DNA from: CAJCIW01 sp963833965
GTDB taxonomy: Bacteria > Chlamydiota > Chlamydiia > Chlamydiales > Rhabdochlamydiaceae
Length of the DNA: 64,000 nt
NCBI GenBank assembly: GCA_963833965.1
Contig: CAWHZZ010000002.1
Location: forward strand, 1 to 64,000
Reading direction: 5' to 3'
A program made the position numbers and the translations under genes. The notes under the pieces were generated by a model. That model searched no databases. It was not told the origin of the DNA and saw only the letters and a program-made list of their open reading frames with translations. Position 1 is the first letter of the stretch. Every line of letters begins with the position of its first letter. Below are positions 43,107 to 51,578 of this stretch, one piece after another.

Positions 43107-44204
43107 ATGGCCGTAAAGTATGGCAAATTTGAGTTGCCGACAAAGATTAAAGTCGATGAGGCGAGTAAATCGGGAACCTTTGCTCGGTTTATCGCAGAAG
43201 CTTTCGAAAGAGGATTCGGGCATACTGTCGGTAGTGCTCTGAGAAGAATCATCCTGAGTTCTTTGGAAGCGCCTGCTATTATGTCTGTGCGCATCGAAGG
43301 AGTTCCTCACGAGTACATGGCGATCGAGGGAATCATTGAGGATATGACGCATATTGTGCTCAACCTCAAGAATGCCCTTCTAAGAAAGCTGCCCACAGAT
43401 GAAGAAATGGGCTCTCGCGAACCAAAAGTGATCTCTAAGATTTTAGACATCACAGCTGACATGCTCGACAAAAATGGCGGGCAGTATGCCGTCACGTTGA
43501 AGGAACTGATAGGACTTTCTGATTTCGATGTCGTCAATCCTGAGCTTGCGATCTTTACGGTCACGAAACCGATGACTCGAAAAGTCGACCTCAAAGTCGC
43601 TGTCGGACGGGGGTATGTGCCTTCAGAACGGCATCCCATCCTCGAAAAGGGTGTCGACGAGATTATCATTGACTCCGCTTTCTCTCCAGTTCGCTTAGTG
43701 AATTACTTTGTTGAAAATACCCGCGTCGGACAAGACACAGACTTCGATCGTTTGATTTTAGAAATCACGACTGATGGCCGCATCACCCCTGAGGAAGCGC
43801 TGGCATTTGCCACGCAGATCGGCATTCTTCACTTCGAAGTCTTCGATCAGCTGAAATTGCATAATTTGACGTTTGATCAGGGCGAAGTTGAGCTGAATAC
43901 AGACCGCGATGCGCTCATGGCCAAGCTTGCGCTTAGGATCAATGAGATCGAACTTTCTGTACGGTCGACCAACTGCCTTGCTGGCGCCAATATCGATACC
44001 ATCGCAGAACTCGTGGTGATGCCAGAGTCTGAAATGCTTAAATTTAGAAACTTCGGTAAGAAATCCCTCAACGAAATCAAGTCTAAGCTTGAAGAAATGG
44101 GGCTTTCACTTGGAATGGACTTGGCCAAATTTGGAATCACTCGCGACAATGTCAAACAAGTCATTCAAGATTACATCACTGAAAAAGCAGGAACTCAAGT
44201 ATGA
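43107..44204 (+). CDS. rpoA: RNA polymerase alpha subunit
   Basis: RpoA has 365 residues. The N-terminal domain that dimerises and binds beta and beta-prime shows FARFIAEAFERGFGHTVGSALRRIILSSLEAPA. The C-terminal DNA- and activator-binding domain contains LAGANIDTIAELVVMPESEMLKFRNFGKKSLNEIKSKLEEMGL, a helix-hairpin-helix. Its stop overlaps rplQ (ATGA). Length and place are as in Chlamydia. Confidence 0.97.
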   Translation: MAVKYGKFELPTKIKVDEASKSGTFARFIAEAFERGFGHTVGSALRRIILSSLEAPAIMSVRIEGVPHEYMAIEGIIEDMTHIVLNLKNALLRKLPTDEEMGSREPKVISKILDITADMLDKNGGQYAVTLKELIGLSDFDVVNPELAIFTVTKPMTRKVDLKVAVGRGYVPSERHPILEKGVDEIIIDSAFSPVRLVNYFVENTRVGQDTDFDRLILEITTDGRITPEEALAFATQIGILHFEVFDQLKLHNLTFDQGEVELNTDRDALMAKLALRINEIELSVRSTNCLAGANIDTIAELVVMPESEMLKFRNFGKKSLNEIKSKLEEMGLSLGMDLAKFGITRDNVKQVIQDYITEKAGTQV

Positions 44205-44629
44205 GACACAGAAAAGACACATTTAAGATCGGCAGAACTGCAAGCCACCGGCGTTGTATGATCGCCAATATGCTCAAATCATTGATAGAGCATGGCCGCA
44301 TCGAGACGACGGAGCGCAAAGCTAAGGAGCTGCGCCGGCATGCCGATCACATGATCACGCTTGCAAAGAAAAATACCCTCGCTAGCCGACGCAAAGCGGT
44401 TGGAGAGCTCATGATTGCTTACAATGCACTCACCTCCAAAGAAGCACGCGCAGCAAAAGCAGGAAAGACAGAGAGCCACAATACCGATCGTAAAGTCGTC
44501 GGCAAGCTTTTTGGCGAACTTGCGATCCGATTTGCGGAGCGTAATGGCGGGTATACTCGAATCATCAAGAAAGATTTTCGCATCGGTGATAGCGCCCCCA
44601 GCTGCTATATCGAATATCTTGCTCAATAA
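44201..44629 (+). CDS. rplQ: Ribosomal protein L17 (bL17)
   Basis: L17 has 142 residues with MRHRKDTFKIGRTASHRRCMIANMLKSLIEHGRIETTERKAKELRRHADHMI and GGYTRIIKKDFRIGDSAPSCYIEYL. It ends the ribosomal cluster and is followed by a strong terminator. Confidence 0.96.
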   Translation: MRHRKDTFKIGRTASHRRCMIANMLKSLIEHGRIETTERKAKELRRHADHMITLAKKNTLASRRKAVGELMIAYNALTSKEARAAKAGKTESHNTDRKVVGKLFGELAIRFAERNGGYTRIIKKDFRIGDSAPSCYIEYLAQ

Positions 44630-44653
44630 CGAATATCTTTTTACCCTCTTACG

Positions 44654-44690
44654 AAAGCTTCAGAGCCGCAAGCTCTGAAGCTTTTGCATT
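44654..44690 (+). terminator. Rho-independent terminator of the ribosomal protein cluster
   Basis: A perfect 13-bp stem, AAAGCTTCAGAGC (44654-44666) with its complement at 44672-44684, encloses CGCAA and is followed by a T-rich stretch. It lies 25 bases after rplQ. Confidence 0.88.
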
Positions 44691-44700
44691 TAATTACCGC

Positions 44701-44729
44701 TTTACATTCAAAAATTTGTCCTTTATCAT
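44701..44729 (+). promoter_or_regulatory. Promoter of gapA
   Basis: TTTACA (44701-44706), a 17-base spacer and TATCAT (44724-44729) precede gapA by 27 bases. A full AAAGGAGG ribosome site lies between promoter and ATG. Confidence 0.6.
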
Positions 44730-44756
44730 CCGTCCTACACTCCAAAGGAGGACAGA

Positions 44757-45770
44757 ATGCCGATAAAAGTTGCTATAAATGGATTTGGGAGAATTGGCCG
44801 CCTCGTTTTCCGCATTCTTCATGAAAGTTACCCTGATATCGAAGTCGTCGCGGTCAACGATCTCGTTCCACCCGACAATCTCGCTTACCTTTTGAAATTC
44901 GATTCCGTGCACCGCAGCCCTTCTTTTAATATCAAAGCGGAAGGAGAGTATCTCAATGTCGATGGGAAAAAGTCCCTCGTTTTATCTGAAAAAGACCCCG
45001 CTAAGCTCCCTTGGAAGAGCCTAGGCGTCGATTATGTGATCGAATCGTCTGGCCACTTTACCAATGTGGAAGATGCCCATAAGCACATTCAAGCCGGCGC
45101 AAAACGGGTCATCATCACTGCCCCCGCAAAAGGGGATTGCCCTACCCTTGTCATGGGAGTCAATGAAAAGACTTATAATCCTGCTAAGGACCTGATCGTT
45201 TCCAATGCCTCTTGCACGACTAACTGTTTAGCCCCCCTCACTAAGGTCCTCCTCGATGAATTCGGTATCGAAGAAGGCCTCATGACCACTGTCCACTCGC
45301 TGACGGCCACCCAGCCATCGGTCGACGGCCCTTCAAAAAAAGATTGGAGGGGAGGCAGGGCGGCAAGCATCAATATCATTCCCTCTTCGACAGGCGCCGC
45401 CAAGGCTGTCGGCCTCTGCATTCCCGCCGTTAAAGGAAAGCTGACAGGCATGGCATTTCGCATCCCAACAACCGACGTTTCCGTTGTTGACTTGACCGTG
45501 CGTTTGTCCAAAGATACCACCTACGAAGAGATTTGCAGTGCCATTAAAAAGGCCTCAGAGGGGTCTATGAAAGGAATTATTGAATACTGCGACGAAGAGG
45601 TCGTCTCCAGCGATTTCATTGGCAATACCGCGTCTTGTATTTTTGATAAAGGGGCTGGAATTGCTTTGAATCCTCGTTTTTATAAATTGGTGGCATGGTA
45701 TGATAATGAAATGGGATATGCCTACCGCGTTGTAGACTTAGTACGCTACATGGCATCCAAAGAAAAATAA
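44757..45770 (+). CDS. gapA: Glyceraldehyde-3-phosphate dehydrogenase
   Basis: This glycolytic enzyme (337 residues) oxidises glyceraldehyde-3-phosphate with NAD. The nucleotide-binding start is IKVAINGFGRIGRLVFR. The catalytic Cys is in SNASCTTNCLAPL. HSLTATQPSVDGPSKKDWRGGRAASINIIPSSTGAAKAVG is the phosphate- and substrate-binding region, and WYDNEMGYAYRVVDLV ends the protein. It has its own promoter and a strong ribosome site. It follows rplQ, as in Chlamydia. Confidence 0.97.
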   Translation: MPIKVAINGFGRIGRLVFRILHESYPDIEVVAVNDLVPPDNLAYLLKFDSVHRSPSFNIKAEGEYLNVDGKKSLVLSEKDPAKLPWKSLGVDYVIESSGHFTNVEDAHKHIQAGAKRVIITAPAKGDCPTLVMGVNEKTYNPAKDLIVSNASCTTNCLAPLTKVLLDEFGIEEGLMTTVHSLTATQPSVDGPSKKDWRGGRAASINIIPSSTGAAKAVGLCIPAVKGKLTGMAFRIPTTDVSVVDLTVRLSKDTTYEEICSAIKKASEGSMKGIIEYCDEEVVSSDFIGNTASCIFDKGAGIALNPRFYKLVAWYDNEMGYAYRVVDLVRYMASKEK

Positions 45771-45829
45771 TTTTTTTAAATCTGACGCAAACTGCGTCAA
45801 CCGTAACTTCAATAACATGGAATAGACCA

Positions 45830-46678
45830 GTGAATTTTACTCGAGAACCCATCATAGAAACAATCATTTCCCCTCGCGAAGGGTGCAAGCTTCTCGTCCG
45901 CAGCAGTAAAGGCGGCGGACAATCGGAAGAATATTATGTCGATGCGTTAGAAGTCGTCTCTTTTGGACGCGCCTTCTTTTTCCGCTCGATGGAACGGCCG
46001 AAGGCCTTTTTAGTGCCTGCGTCTGATTATGAAGTTTTAGAAGTCAAAGAAACACGCGTGGCACTGAAGAACATCAGCCACGAGCGCCAAATTAAAATCG
46101 GGGGAGGTCGCGACGCCTCTATGCGCCATCCACAACGGGAACCTGTCCCTGAAAGAGAAAGTGAGCCTGTCGCTGCAGAAGAAGAACAGCCAGCTCAGCC
46201 CCAAGAAGCAGGCATGGAAGCCCCGATGGGTTCGCGCATGGAAAAAAGACGCGACCGCCGCCGCCGCCGCCACCGTCGCTCGGATGAGGATTGGGCAGAG
46301 CGCAGAACACAACAAGAAACTCAAGCCCCGCAACAACCCGAGGCCGAGCAGAAACTCCCGGGAGGTGGAGGCGAAGATGAAACGAAAGTTTCATCTTCGA
46401 TGTTTTCTTCCCTCATCCCTCCCCCTCCAACACTCATCTCAGAAACCCTCAGCCGCTATAAAGATAAAGAATTTGCTGAAGGGGCTTCTTTCCCGAAAGA
46501 AGAATTAGAAGAGAAGAAGGAAGAGAGAAAATCTAAAAAGGAAGACTCCGAAGATATGGGCTCTGATTCCGCGCCGTTGCATCGCACAACGACGATGACC
46601 GAATCTGTAGAGGCCTCTTCGTTCACTTCCACAAACTTCTCTCCATTGCCATCGGGCAGAGACCCTTTCTTCTTTTAG
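45830..46678 (+). CDS. Charged chlamydial protein, CT504-like by position
   Basis: The frame starts with GTG at 45830 and encodes 282 residues. The first 90 form a compact conserved-looking domain (REPIIETIISPREGCKLLVRSSKGGGQSEEYYVDALEVVSFGRAFFFRSMERPKAFLVP). The rest is low-complexity: Glu/Gln/Pro-rich, with a block KRRDRRRRRHRRSDEDW that could bind nucleic acid, then an acidic Lys/Glu region and a Ser-rich end (DPFFF). There is no signal peptide. In C. trachomatis a hypothetical gene (CT504) follows gapA, and this looks like its counterpart. Function unknown. Confidence 0.65.
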   Translation: MNFTREPIIETIISPREGCKLLVRSSKGGGQSEEYYVDALEVVSFGRAFFFRSMERPKAFLVPASDYEVLEVKETRVALKNISHERQIKIGGGRDASMRHPQREPVPERESEPVAAEEEQPAQPQEAGMEAPMGSRMEKRRDRRRRRHRRSDEDWAERRTQQETQAPQQPEAEQKLPGGGGEDETKVSSSMFSSLIPPPPTLISETLSRYKDKEFAEGASFPKEELEEKKEERKSKKEDSEDMGSDSAPLHRTTTMTESVEASSFTSTNFSPLPSGRDPFFF

Positions 46679-46681
46679 CCT

Positions 46682-46714
46682 TTAGGGGGTTTAAAAAGCC
46701 CCCTTGAATTTTTC
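46682..46714 (+). terminator. Terminator after the CT504-like gene
   Basis: AGGGGG (46684-46689) pairs with CCCCCT (46699-46704), followed by TGAATTTTT. It begins five bases after the stop codon. Confidence 0.75.
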
Positions 46715-46754
46715 CTCACGGCCCCGTAAACTGTCCCCTTTATCCTTTCCAATC

Positions 46755-46828
<74 letters not shown>

Positions 46829-46837
<9 letters not shown>

Positions 46838-46863
46838 ATTTTTTTCCAAAAAAATGCTCGGAG
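46829..46863. repeat. Inverted copy of the tRNA-Leu 3' end
   Basis: CTCCGAGCAATTTTTTT (46829-46845), which includes the tRNA acceptor strand, is followed after CC by AAAAAAATGCTCGGAG, its near-perfect inverted copy. It can act as a transcription terminator hairpin but could also compete with the tRNA fold. Confidence 0.6.
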
Positions 46864-47052
46864 AGCAAGCCAACTACTTGGCTTGCGTCGGGGAGTCGAA
46901 GTGAAGCGGGATGCAACCCGCGAACCGGCCCGAACGACGGGACACGAAAGTGCCCGCTGGGAGGGGGCTCCCGCAAAAAAGCGACACAATAGTTGTTGGT
47001 TAGGCAAATAGATTTTAAGTGTAATTGTTTTTGTTAAAAAATTGGCAATAAC
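46864..47052. repeat. GC-rich hairpin region after tRNA-Leu
   Basis: GCAAGCCAA (46865-46873) pairs perfectly with TTGGCTTGC (46878-46886). Further stems are GCGGG/CCCGC, GGGCAC-type pairing around CGAAAG, and GGGAG/CTCCC. It is more GC-rich than its surroundings and holds no convincing gene. It may be a decayed repeat. Confidence 0.35.
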
Positions 47053-48099
47053 ATGGCAAATCAAATTTCTCCACTCGGTTTTCCTGTAACTAAAGATACC
47101 GCTGAGCGAGTCTTTTGTGGGTTAAAAAATAACTGGTGGAAACAGTTATACGACGGGAAATTTCACGCTTTTGGTCCAAAAGTTTTTGACGAAGGTCTCC
47201 ATGGCAGCCAAACTGAACCTGGCTTCTATGAAAGCGCGCATAAGGCATTTAATTTTGCCAAACTCCACCTGAAAGAAAAATTAAGTGTCGAATTTTACTG
47301 CAACCTGCACAAGGAAGCTTGTTCTCATTTCAAGGGATCTAAAAACAATACCAATATGGAAGCATGGGAGGCTGGCCATTTCCGCGATAATAGTTTCAGT
47401 TGTAGATTCAAAATCGGGGACATGTTGACAGTTGGTGGTATTAACGATGAACGTAAAAAGAAGCTCATCGCTGAATTTGTAGAAGCAAGGCAATATTTCG
47501 GAGACAAAGTAGTCAAAAAGCTTAAGGAAAGATTGGCAATGGATAAGTCGATGAAAGGTTTTTGTGAAAACTTTTCCATCACTCCTGAAGAGGTTCAAGA
47601 AATCGATAACCTCGTTCAAAATAAGTTCAAAACGCTCCAAGAGACCCTCAATTCTATAAAGCTTGATTCCATTTTGACAAGTGCTGTGCCGGGCATCTCC
47701 TTGAATGGAGCATTATTGTATCTCGCATATGCTTACCTGACCCCCGTCTCTTTTGAAAAAGTCATTGCGCACCTTTTTGAGGCTTTTAATCAGAATCTTG
47801 CCAAAATCGATAAGGAAATTGTAGCTTGTGAGCACGACAAAATTGATGGCTTAGCAGAAAAAAAACTTGTGCTCATTGACGATTTGTACGAAACATTGGA
47901 GTTTTTCCACCCATTTCCTGATGGACAAGGAAGAACGGATTTACTTCTCCTTGCTAAACTCCTCTCTGAAAACGGATTCACCCCTACCATTTTAGATGAA
48001 CCCTACATGTCGTCCTATTCTTCGCGTGATGAGTGGGTGGCCTACCAAAAAGTAGGGATGCAGAAATGGCAAGAAGAAGAAAAAAGAACAAATAGCTAA
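47053..48099 (+). CDS. Fic-motif protein (candidate AMPylase-type effector)
   Basis: This 348-residue protein has no signal peptide. Near the C-terminus it has HPFPDGQGRTD starting at His286, close to the Fic core HxFx(D/E)GNGRxxR: the catalytic His, the Asp for metal and the Gly/Arg for phosphate are kept, while Asn is Gln. KLLSENGFTPTIL after it is like the following helix of Fic proteins. Fic enzymes usually transfer AMP or related groups to proteins and are common among secreted effectors. The N-terminal 200 residues match nothing I know. The gene stands alone between the tRNA and a broken gene. Confidence 0.65.
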   Translation: MANQISPLGFPVTKDTAERVFCGLKNNWWKQLYDGKFHAFGPKVFDEGLHGSQTEPGFYESAHKAFNFAKLHLKEKLSVEFYCNLHKEACSHFKGSKNNTNMEAWEAGHFRDNSFSCRFKIGDMLTVGGINDERKKKLIAEFVEARQYFGDKVVKKLKERLAMDKSMKGFCENFSITPEEVQEIDNLVQNKFKTLQETLNSIKLDSILTSAVPGISLNGALLYLAYAYLTPVSFEKVIAHLFEAFNQNLAKIDKEIVACEHDKIDGLAEKKLVLIDDLYETLEFFHPFPDGQGRTDLLLLAKLLSENGFTPTILDEPYMSSYSSRDEWVAYQKVGMQKWQEEEKRTNS

Positions 48100-48128
48100 T
48101 CAAAGCCATTTTAATCTAGGATTGTGAT

Positions 48129-48553
48129 GTGTGTATTTATCTTAAGTGTTTTTATATTTTGCTCATTTACTTTACTGCATGCTATACATCTAGCAGAATC
48201 CACAAAAACATTGAAGTAATCGAAAATGATCCGAACACTTTTCAAGTCGTCTGCTTTTTCAATGAAGCAATTATAACAACAGATTTCAGAAAATTAATTA
48301 TCATGAGAACTTTGTTTTCATTGAGCCAAACAAACAATCCTTTTGTTGTCTTCCAATAAATGAAAAGTTTGAAACATGGCACCCTTATGGCACACATTAT
48401 AATGATGCCTATATTCAATATTTCTTTGCTTACACACAGTATTCTATAAAAGATTACAGTGTCCATGTTTGGCTTAACTACACGCCTAGAGATAATTCAT
48501 TTGAGGCAATTTATGAGATAAAACCAATTCATTATGATTCGCATTGGGATTAA
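48129..48553 (+). pseudogene. Frameshifted small exported protein of unknown function
   Basis: A frame starting at 48129 encodes a hydrophobic signal (YLKCFYILLIYFTACY), possibly a lipoprotein signal, then SSRIHKNIEVIENDPNTFQVVCFF. After a one-base shift near 48256-48262 the reading continues in another frame with EASNYNNRFQKINYHENFVFIEPNKQSFCCLPINEKF, FETWHPYGTHYNDAYIQYFF and VHVWLNYTPRDNSFEAIYEI, stopping at 48553. Joined, this is about 140 residues. The shift lies at a run of five T. The family is unknown. Confidence 0.4.
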
Positions 48554-48647
48554 AAGAGGTGTTTGAGTGCCAGTCCGAACAATCTCTAAGAACTTTTCCT
48601 TGGAGAAATTGAAAATTTCCTATAAGGTCTTCGTTAGGGTTCATCAT

Positions 48648-49127
48648 ATGGGAAAAATGAAACGCTATTGGCCTTTGTTTGCACTTGTTTTGATTACCGT
48701 CTTAGAAGCTGCGGCTTTGACTTATGGGATGCAGAAAGGCTTCTTTGCTTGGATGCATTTTTTCATGGGGTTGTTTCTATGCACATTTGCCCTGTTGAAA
48801 CTGTTTAACCCGAAAGTGTTCGTCGAAGGGTTTCAAAAGTATGATTTAATAGCAAAAAAATTCTCAAGCTATGCTCATCTCTATCCATTTATTGAACTCG
48901 CATTAGGCTTATCTTATCTTTCTTTCGCTTATCCTGTAGTTACTTATATTGTCACTATATTGGTCATGGCAACGGGCGCATTTGGAGTCATCCGAGCGTT
49001 AAAACGAGGGTTAGATGTTCGCTGTGCATGCATGGGAACGGTTTTGGATGTGCCTCTTTCTACAGTTACATTATCTGAAGACATCGCGATGGGCGCTATG
49101 GCCTGTTGGATGTTGATCATTTCGTAA
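48648..49127 (+). CDS. MauE/DoxX-family redox-associated membrane protein
   Basis: The ATG at 48648 (or 48657) gives about 159 residues with four membrane helices: KRYWPLFALVLITVLEAAALTYG, WMHFFMGLFLCTFALLKLF, YPFIELALGLSYLSFAYPVVTYIVTILVMATGAFGV and AMGAMACWMLIIS. The pattern FMGLFLxxFAxLKLFxxxxFxxGFQxYDL and the pair in RCACMGTVLDVPLSTV are typical of MauE/DoxX-like proteins that may pass reducing equivalents to periplasmic partners. A GTG further upstream at 48567 seems less likely. Confidence 0.7.
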   Translation: MGKMKRYWPLFALVLITVLEAAALTYGMQKGFFAWMHFFMGLFLCTFALLKLFNPKVFVEGFQKYDLIAKKFSSYAHLYPFIELALGLSYLSFAYPVVTYIVTILVMATGAFGVIRALKRGLDVRCACMGTVLDVPLSTVTLSEDIAMGAMACWMLIIS

Positions 49128-49206
49128 AAATTTTTTCCCACAAAGCTTTGCGTTTAATCAGGGCATGGTTACAATTTTTCTTTTTTATGATGTTGCGAGG
49201 GATGAT

Positions 49207-50073
49207 ATGCAGGATTCGAAAAAAAACATTGAGAAATTGGGGGATAAGATTGCCGTTTTCGAGGATAAGAAGATTCGTCGCGTCTTTCATGAAGGTGAAT
49301 GGCATTTTTCTGTTATTGATATCGTGGAAGTTTTGACCGAAAGCCCCAATCCTCGGCGTTATTGGTCCGACCTTAAGATTCAAATGGTTGAAAGCGAGGG
49401 GTTTATTCAACTGTACGGAAAAATCGTACAGTTGAAGTTGCTGGCTCCAGATGGAAAAATGCGAGAGACAGACACCGCAAACACAGAGACCGTATTTCGT
49501 ATCATTCAATCCATTCCCTCCCCCAAAGCCGAGCCTTTTAAAAGATGGCTAGCGAGGGTGGGGTATGAACGTGTCCAAGAAATCGAGGACCCAGAACTTG
49601 CGACAAAGCGTACACGCGCAATTTATAAGGCCAAAGGATATAGCGATGAGTGGATCGAGAAGCGGATGCGAGGGATTGCTATCCGCGAGGAATTGACCGA
49701 TGAATGGGATAAGAGAGGCATCAAACTGCAAAGAGAATATGCAATTTTAACGGCTGAAATATCCAAAGCAACATTTGGAATGACCCCTTCCGAGTATAAA
49801 GAGCACAAAGGCCTAGAACGGGAAAATCTCCGAGACCACATGACTGATTTGGAATTGATTTTTTCAATGCTGGGAGAAGCTTCAACCAAGGAAATAGCTG
49901 TGAACCGGAATGCGCAAGGTTTTGATGAAAACAAAACGGCTGCCAAGATAGGAGGCGAGATTGCCGGGGATGCAAGACGCCATCTGGAACAGGAAAGCGG
50001 GAAACCTGTGATTACTCAGGAAAATTATTTGGGCGAACTGATTGTATCTTCAGACGAGGTAGAAGAGCCGTGA
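49207..50073 (+). CDS. BRO-N domain protein (phage antirepressor-like)
   Basis: The ATG at 49207 (MQDSKKNIEKLGDKIAVFED, 288 residues) follows GAGGGA; a start at 49165 would add 14 hydrophobic residues. Residues 14-110 form a BRO-N domain (KIRRVFHEGEWHFSVIDIVEVLTESPNPRRYWSDLK). The C-terminal part has RTRAIYKAKGYSDEWIEKRMRGIAIREELTDEWDKRG and NLRDHMTDLELIFSMLGEASTKEIA, found in many stand-alone bacterial members. BRO-N proteins occur in phages and large DNA viruses and can bind DNA. No other phage gene is nearby. It overlaps the next gene by four bases. Confidence 0.8.
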   Translation: MQDSKKNIEKLGDKIAVFEDKKIRRVFHEGEWHFSVIDIVEVLTESPNPRRYWSDLKIQMVESEGFIQLYGKIVQLKLLAPDGKMRETDTANTETVFRIIQSIPSPKAEPFKRWLARVGYERVQEIEDPELATKRTRAIYKAKGYSDEWIEKRMRGIAIREELTDEWDKRGIKLQREYAILTAEISKATFGMTPSEYKEHKGLERENLRDHMTDLELIFSMLGEASTKEIAVNRNAQGFDENKTAAKIGGEIAGDARRHLEQESGKPVITQENYLGELIVSSDEVEEP

Positions 50074-50471
50074 AGAAATTGCAAGTCGTTGATGATTCTC
50101 GTTGTTTCGCATGTGGTATGGAAAACCCAGATGGATTGCGCATTGAATGGAAAACTGAGGGGATGACGACATTCGCTGAATTTATCGCAGATCAGAAATA
50201 CCAAGGATGGAAAGGGTGTGTGCATGGAGGGATCATTGCTACTCTTTTAGACGAGGCGATGACGCGCCTTGCTTCGATCGTTTGCGGAGCTGCCGTGAGC
50301 GCCGAGATGACTGTCCGCTATGTGGCTCCTGCGCCGATTAGTGAAAAACTATTCATTCGAGGAGAAATCGTTAAAGAATCTCGCAAGCTTGTCGAGGCAA
50401 AAGCTATTCTAACTAATGTTGCTGGGAGAATCATTGCGCATTCTACTGGTAAAGTCATGAAGATTTCCTGA
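50070..50471 (+). CDS. PaaI-type hotdog-fold thioesterase
   Basis: This 133-residue protein starts with GTG inside the end of the BRO-N gene (GTGA). CFACGMENPDGLRIEW and GCVHGGIIATLLDEAMTRLA are typical of hotdog thioesterases of the PaaI/YbgC-like group, with HGG and the following helix forming the active site. The substrate, an acyl-CoA, cannot be told. It may be coupled to the BRO-N gene in translation. Confidence 0.8.
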   Translation: MKKLQVVDDSRCFACGMENPDGLRIEWKTEGMTTFAEFIADQKYQGWKGCVHGGIIATLLDEAMTRLASIVCGAAVSAEMTVRYVAPAPISEKLFIRGEIVKESRKLVEAKAILTNVAGRIIAHSTGKVMKIS

Positions 50472-50529
50472 ATACAAACTTTGAGAGGTGTGATGTTGTC
50501 CTTTTTTCTTCACAACCAAGGAGTTTTCA

Positions 50530-51065
50530 ATGAAAAAAGTTCTGCTTTCTCTCTTTTCTCTCGCGAGTATACTTTCCGCTTCGGAGTTGCAGATTTACGA
50601 TGAACAAAAAAGTATGCTGCTTCGGCAAACCACAGACCAAAAAGAAATAGCTGTTTGTTTGAATGCAATCGGAGTGCGATTTGAACAGTGGGAGGCGACT
50701 CAGCCACTCACCCCTTCTTCGAATGGAGAAGAGATTGATGAAGCCTATAAGCTGGATATCCGGCGATTAAAAGAAGAGAATGGCTTCCAATCTGTGGATG
50801 TGCTTAGAGTGTCTCCCGATCATCCAAAAAAAGTCGAGTTGCGTCAAAAAATTTTAAATGAGCACACCCATGATGAGCCTGAAATTCGATTTTTTGTGGA
50901 AGGTTCTGGGCTGTTTTTCCTCCATGTAGGGGGAGTGTTTATTCGGTGCTTTGCGAAAAAGGAGATTTGATCAGTATCCCAGAAAATTATCCCCACTGGT
51001 TTGACATGGGAACAGAACCTTTTTTTGCTGCGATACGCTTTTTTACAACAACTGAGCGGTTTTGA
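50530..51065 (+). pseudogene. mtnD: Acireductone dioxygenase, signal peptide, frameshifted and 3'-truncated
   Basis: Acireductone dioxygenase forms the methionine precursor in methionine salvage. The N-terminus (MKKVLLSLFSLASILSA) is a signal peptide, odd for this cytoplasmic enzyme. Family parts follow: LDIRRLKEENGFQSVDVL, EHTHDEPEIRFFVEGSGLFFLHVG. One base is wrong near GGGGG at 50930: the main frame stops at 50970, while the shifted frame continues VYSVLCEKGDLISIPENYPHWFDMGTEPFFAAIRFF to 51065. The metal ligands (His, His, Glu, and the later His) are all encoded. The normal C-terminal 20-odd residues are missing because the DNA passes into an mtnA fragment on the opposite strand. Confidence 0.78.
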
Positions 51066-51171
51066 CATCGATCCATTCTTCCTCATGCGGCAATTTTTGC
51101 TGATTGAGAACACTCAAATGTCCCTGGTGATACCGAATTGCGAATCCATCCAATGCAAGATCGGCATTTAG
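51043..51171 (-). pseudogene. mtnA: mtnA remnant (methylthioribose-1-phosphate isomerase, N-terminal fragment)
   Basis: The minus strand encodes LNADLALDGFAIRYHQGHLS, VLNQQKLPHEEEWIDVKT, then AQLL and a stop. The part VLNQQKLPHEEEWIDV fits the N-terminus of MtnA proteins (V-LDQ-LLP-E--W). About 42 residues remain of some 350 and no start codon is left. It overlaps the end of the mtnD remnant tail to tail, as expected if a deletion joined the two genes. Confidence 0.6.
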
Positions 51172-51271
51172 GGTAGTACAGAATAGTGACTGCTCCCTCG
51201 CCTAAAGAGGGACTTGCAAAAATAAGGCAGTACGACCAGTTTTTTTAGGAATCGAAAAAAATTTAAAACCA

Positions 51272-51578
51272 ATGACCTTTCTGGTATTCTAAGTGTCATC
51301 TCACCTACACCTAAATACCAAGAAAGGTCATCATGTCTTTGAAGCAGACTATATCGCATTACTGGGGAAAAATTCAAGGCACCCTTTTCCCTATTTTAGA
51401 AGAAGCGTTGCCCTCATTTGGAAATCATTCGACAATACATCGAGCAACAGGATACTCCTATGAGTTAGTGGCGCGATTCATCTCGGCCCTGAAGGACCGA
51501 GTTTTCTCGCGTCCTTCGGATAAAATAATAAAAAGAAGTCGCATGTCAATTCTCTTTTGTTGCGGCGAAGATTTTTAG
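51272..51578 (+). mobile_element. Possible insertion-sequence remnant (left end and transposase N-terminus)
   Basis: ATGACCTTTCTGGTATT (51272-51288) and ATACCAAGAAAGGTCAT (51315-51331) are inverted copies with one bulge. They are followed by a frame from 51333 starting MSLKQTISHYWGKIQGTLFPILEE. That start resembles the N-terminus of some IS-encoded transposases in chlamydiae, but the rest soon diverges, and the frame runs into the 3' end of mtnB. If this is an IS, only its first part is left. The call is tentative. Confidence 0.35.

Noticed and set aside
49207..50073. Prophage around the BRO-N gene
   Set aside because: No other phage gene, integrase or attachment repeat is visible within several kb.
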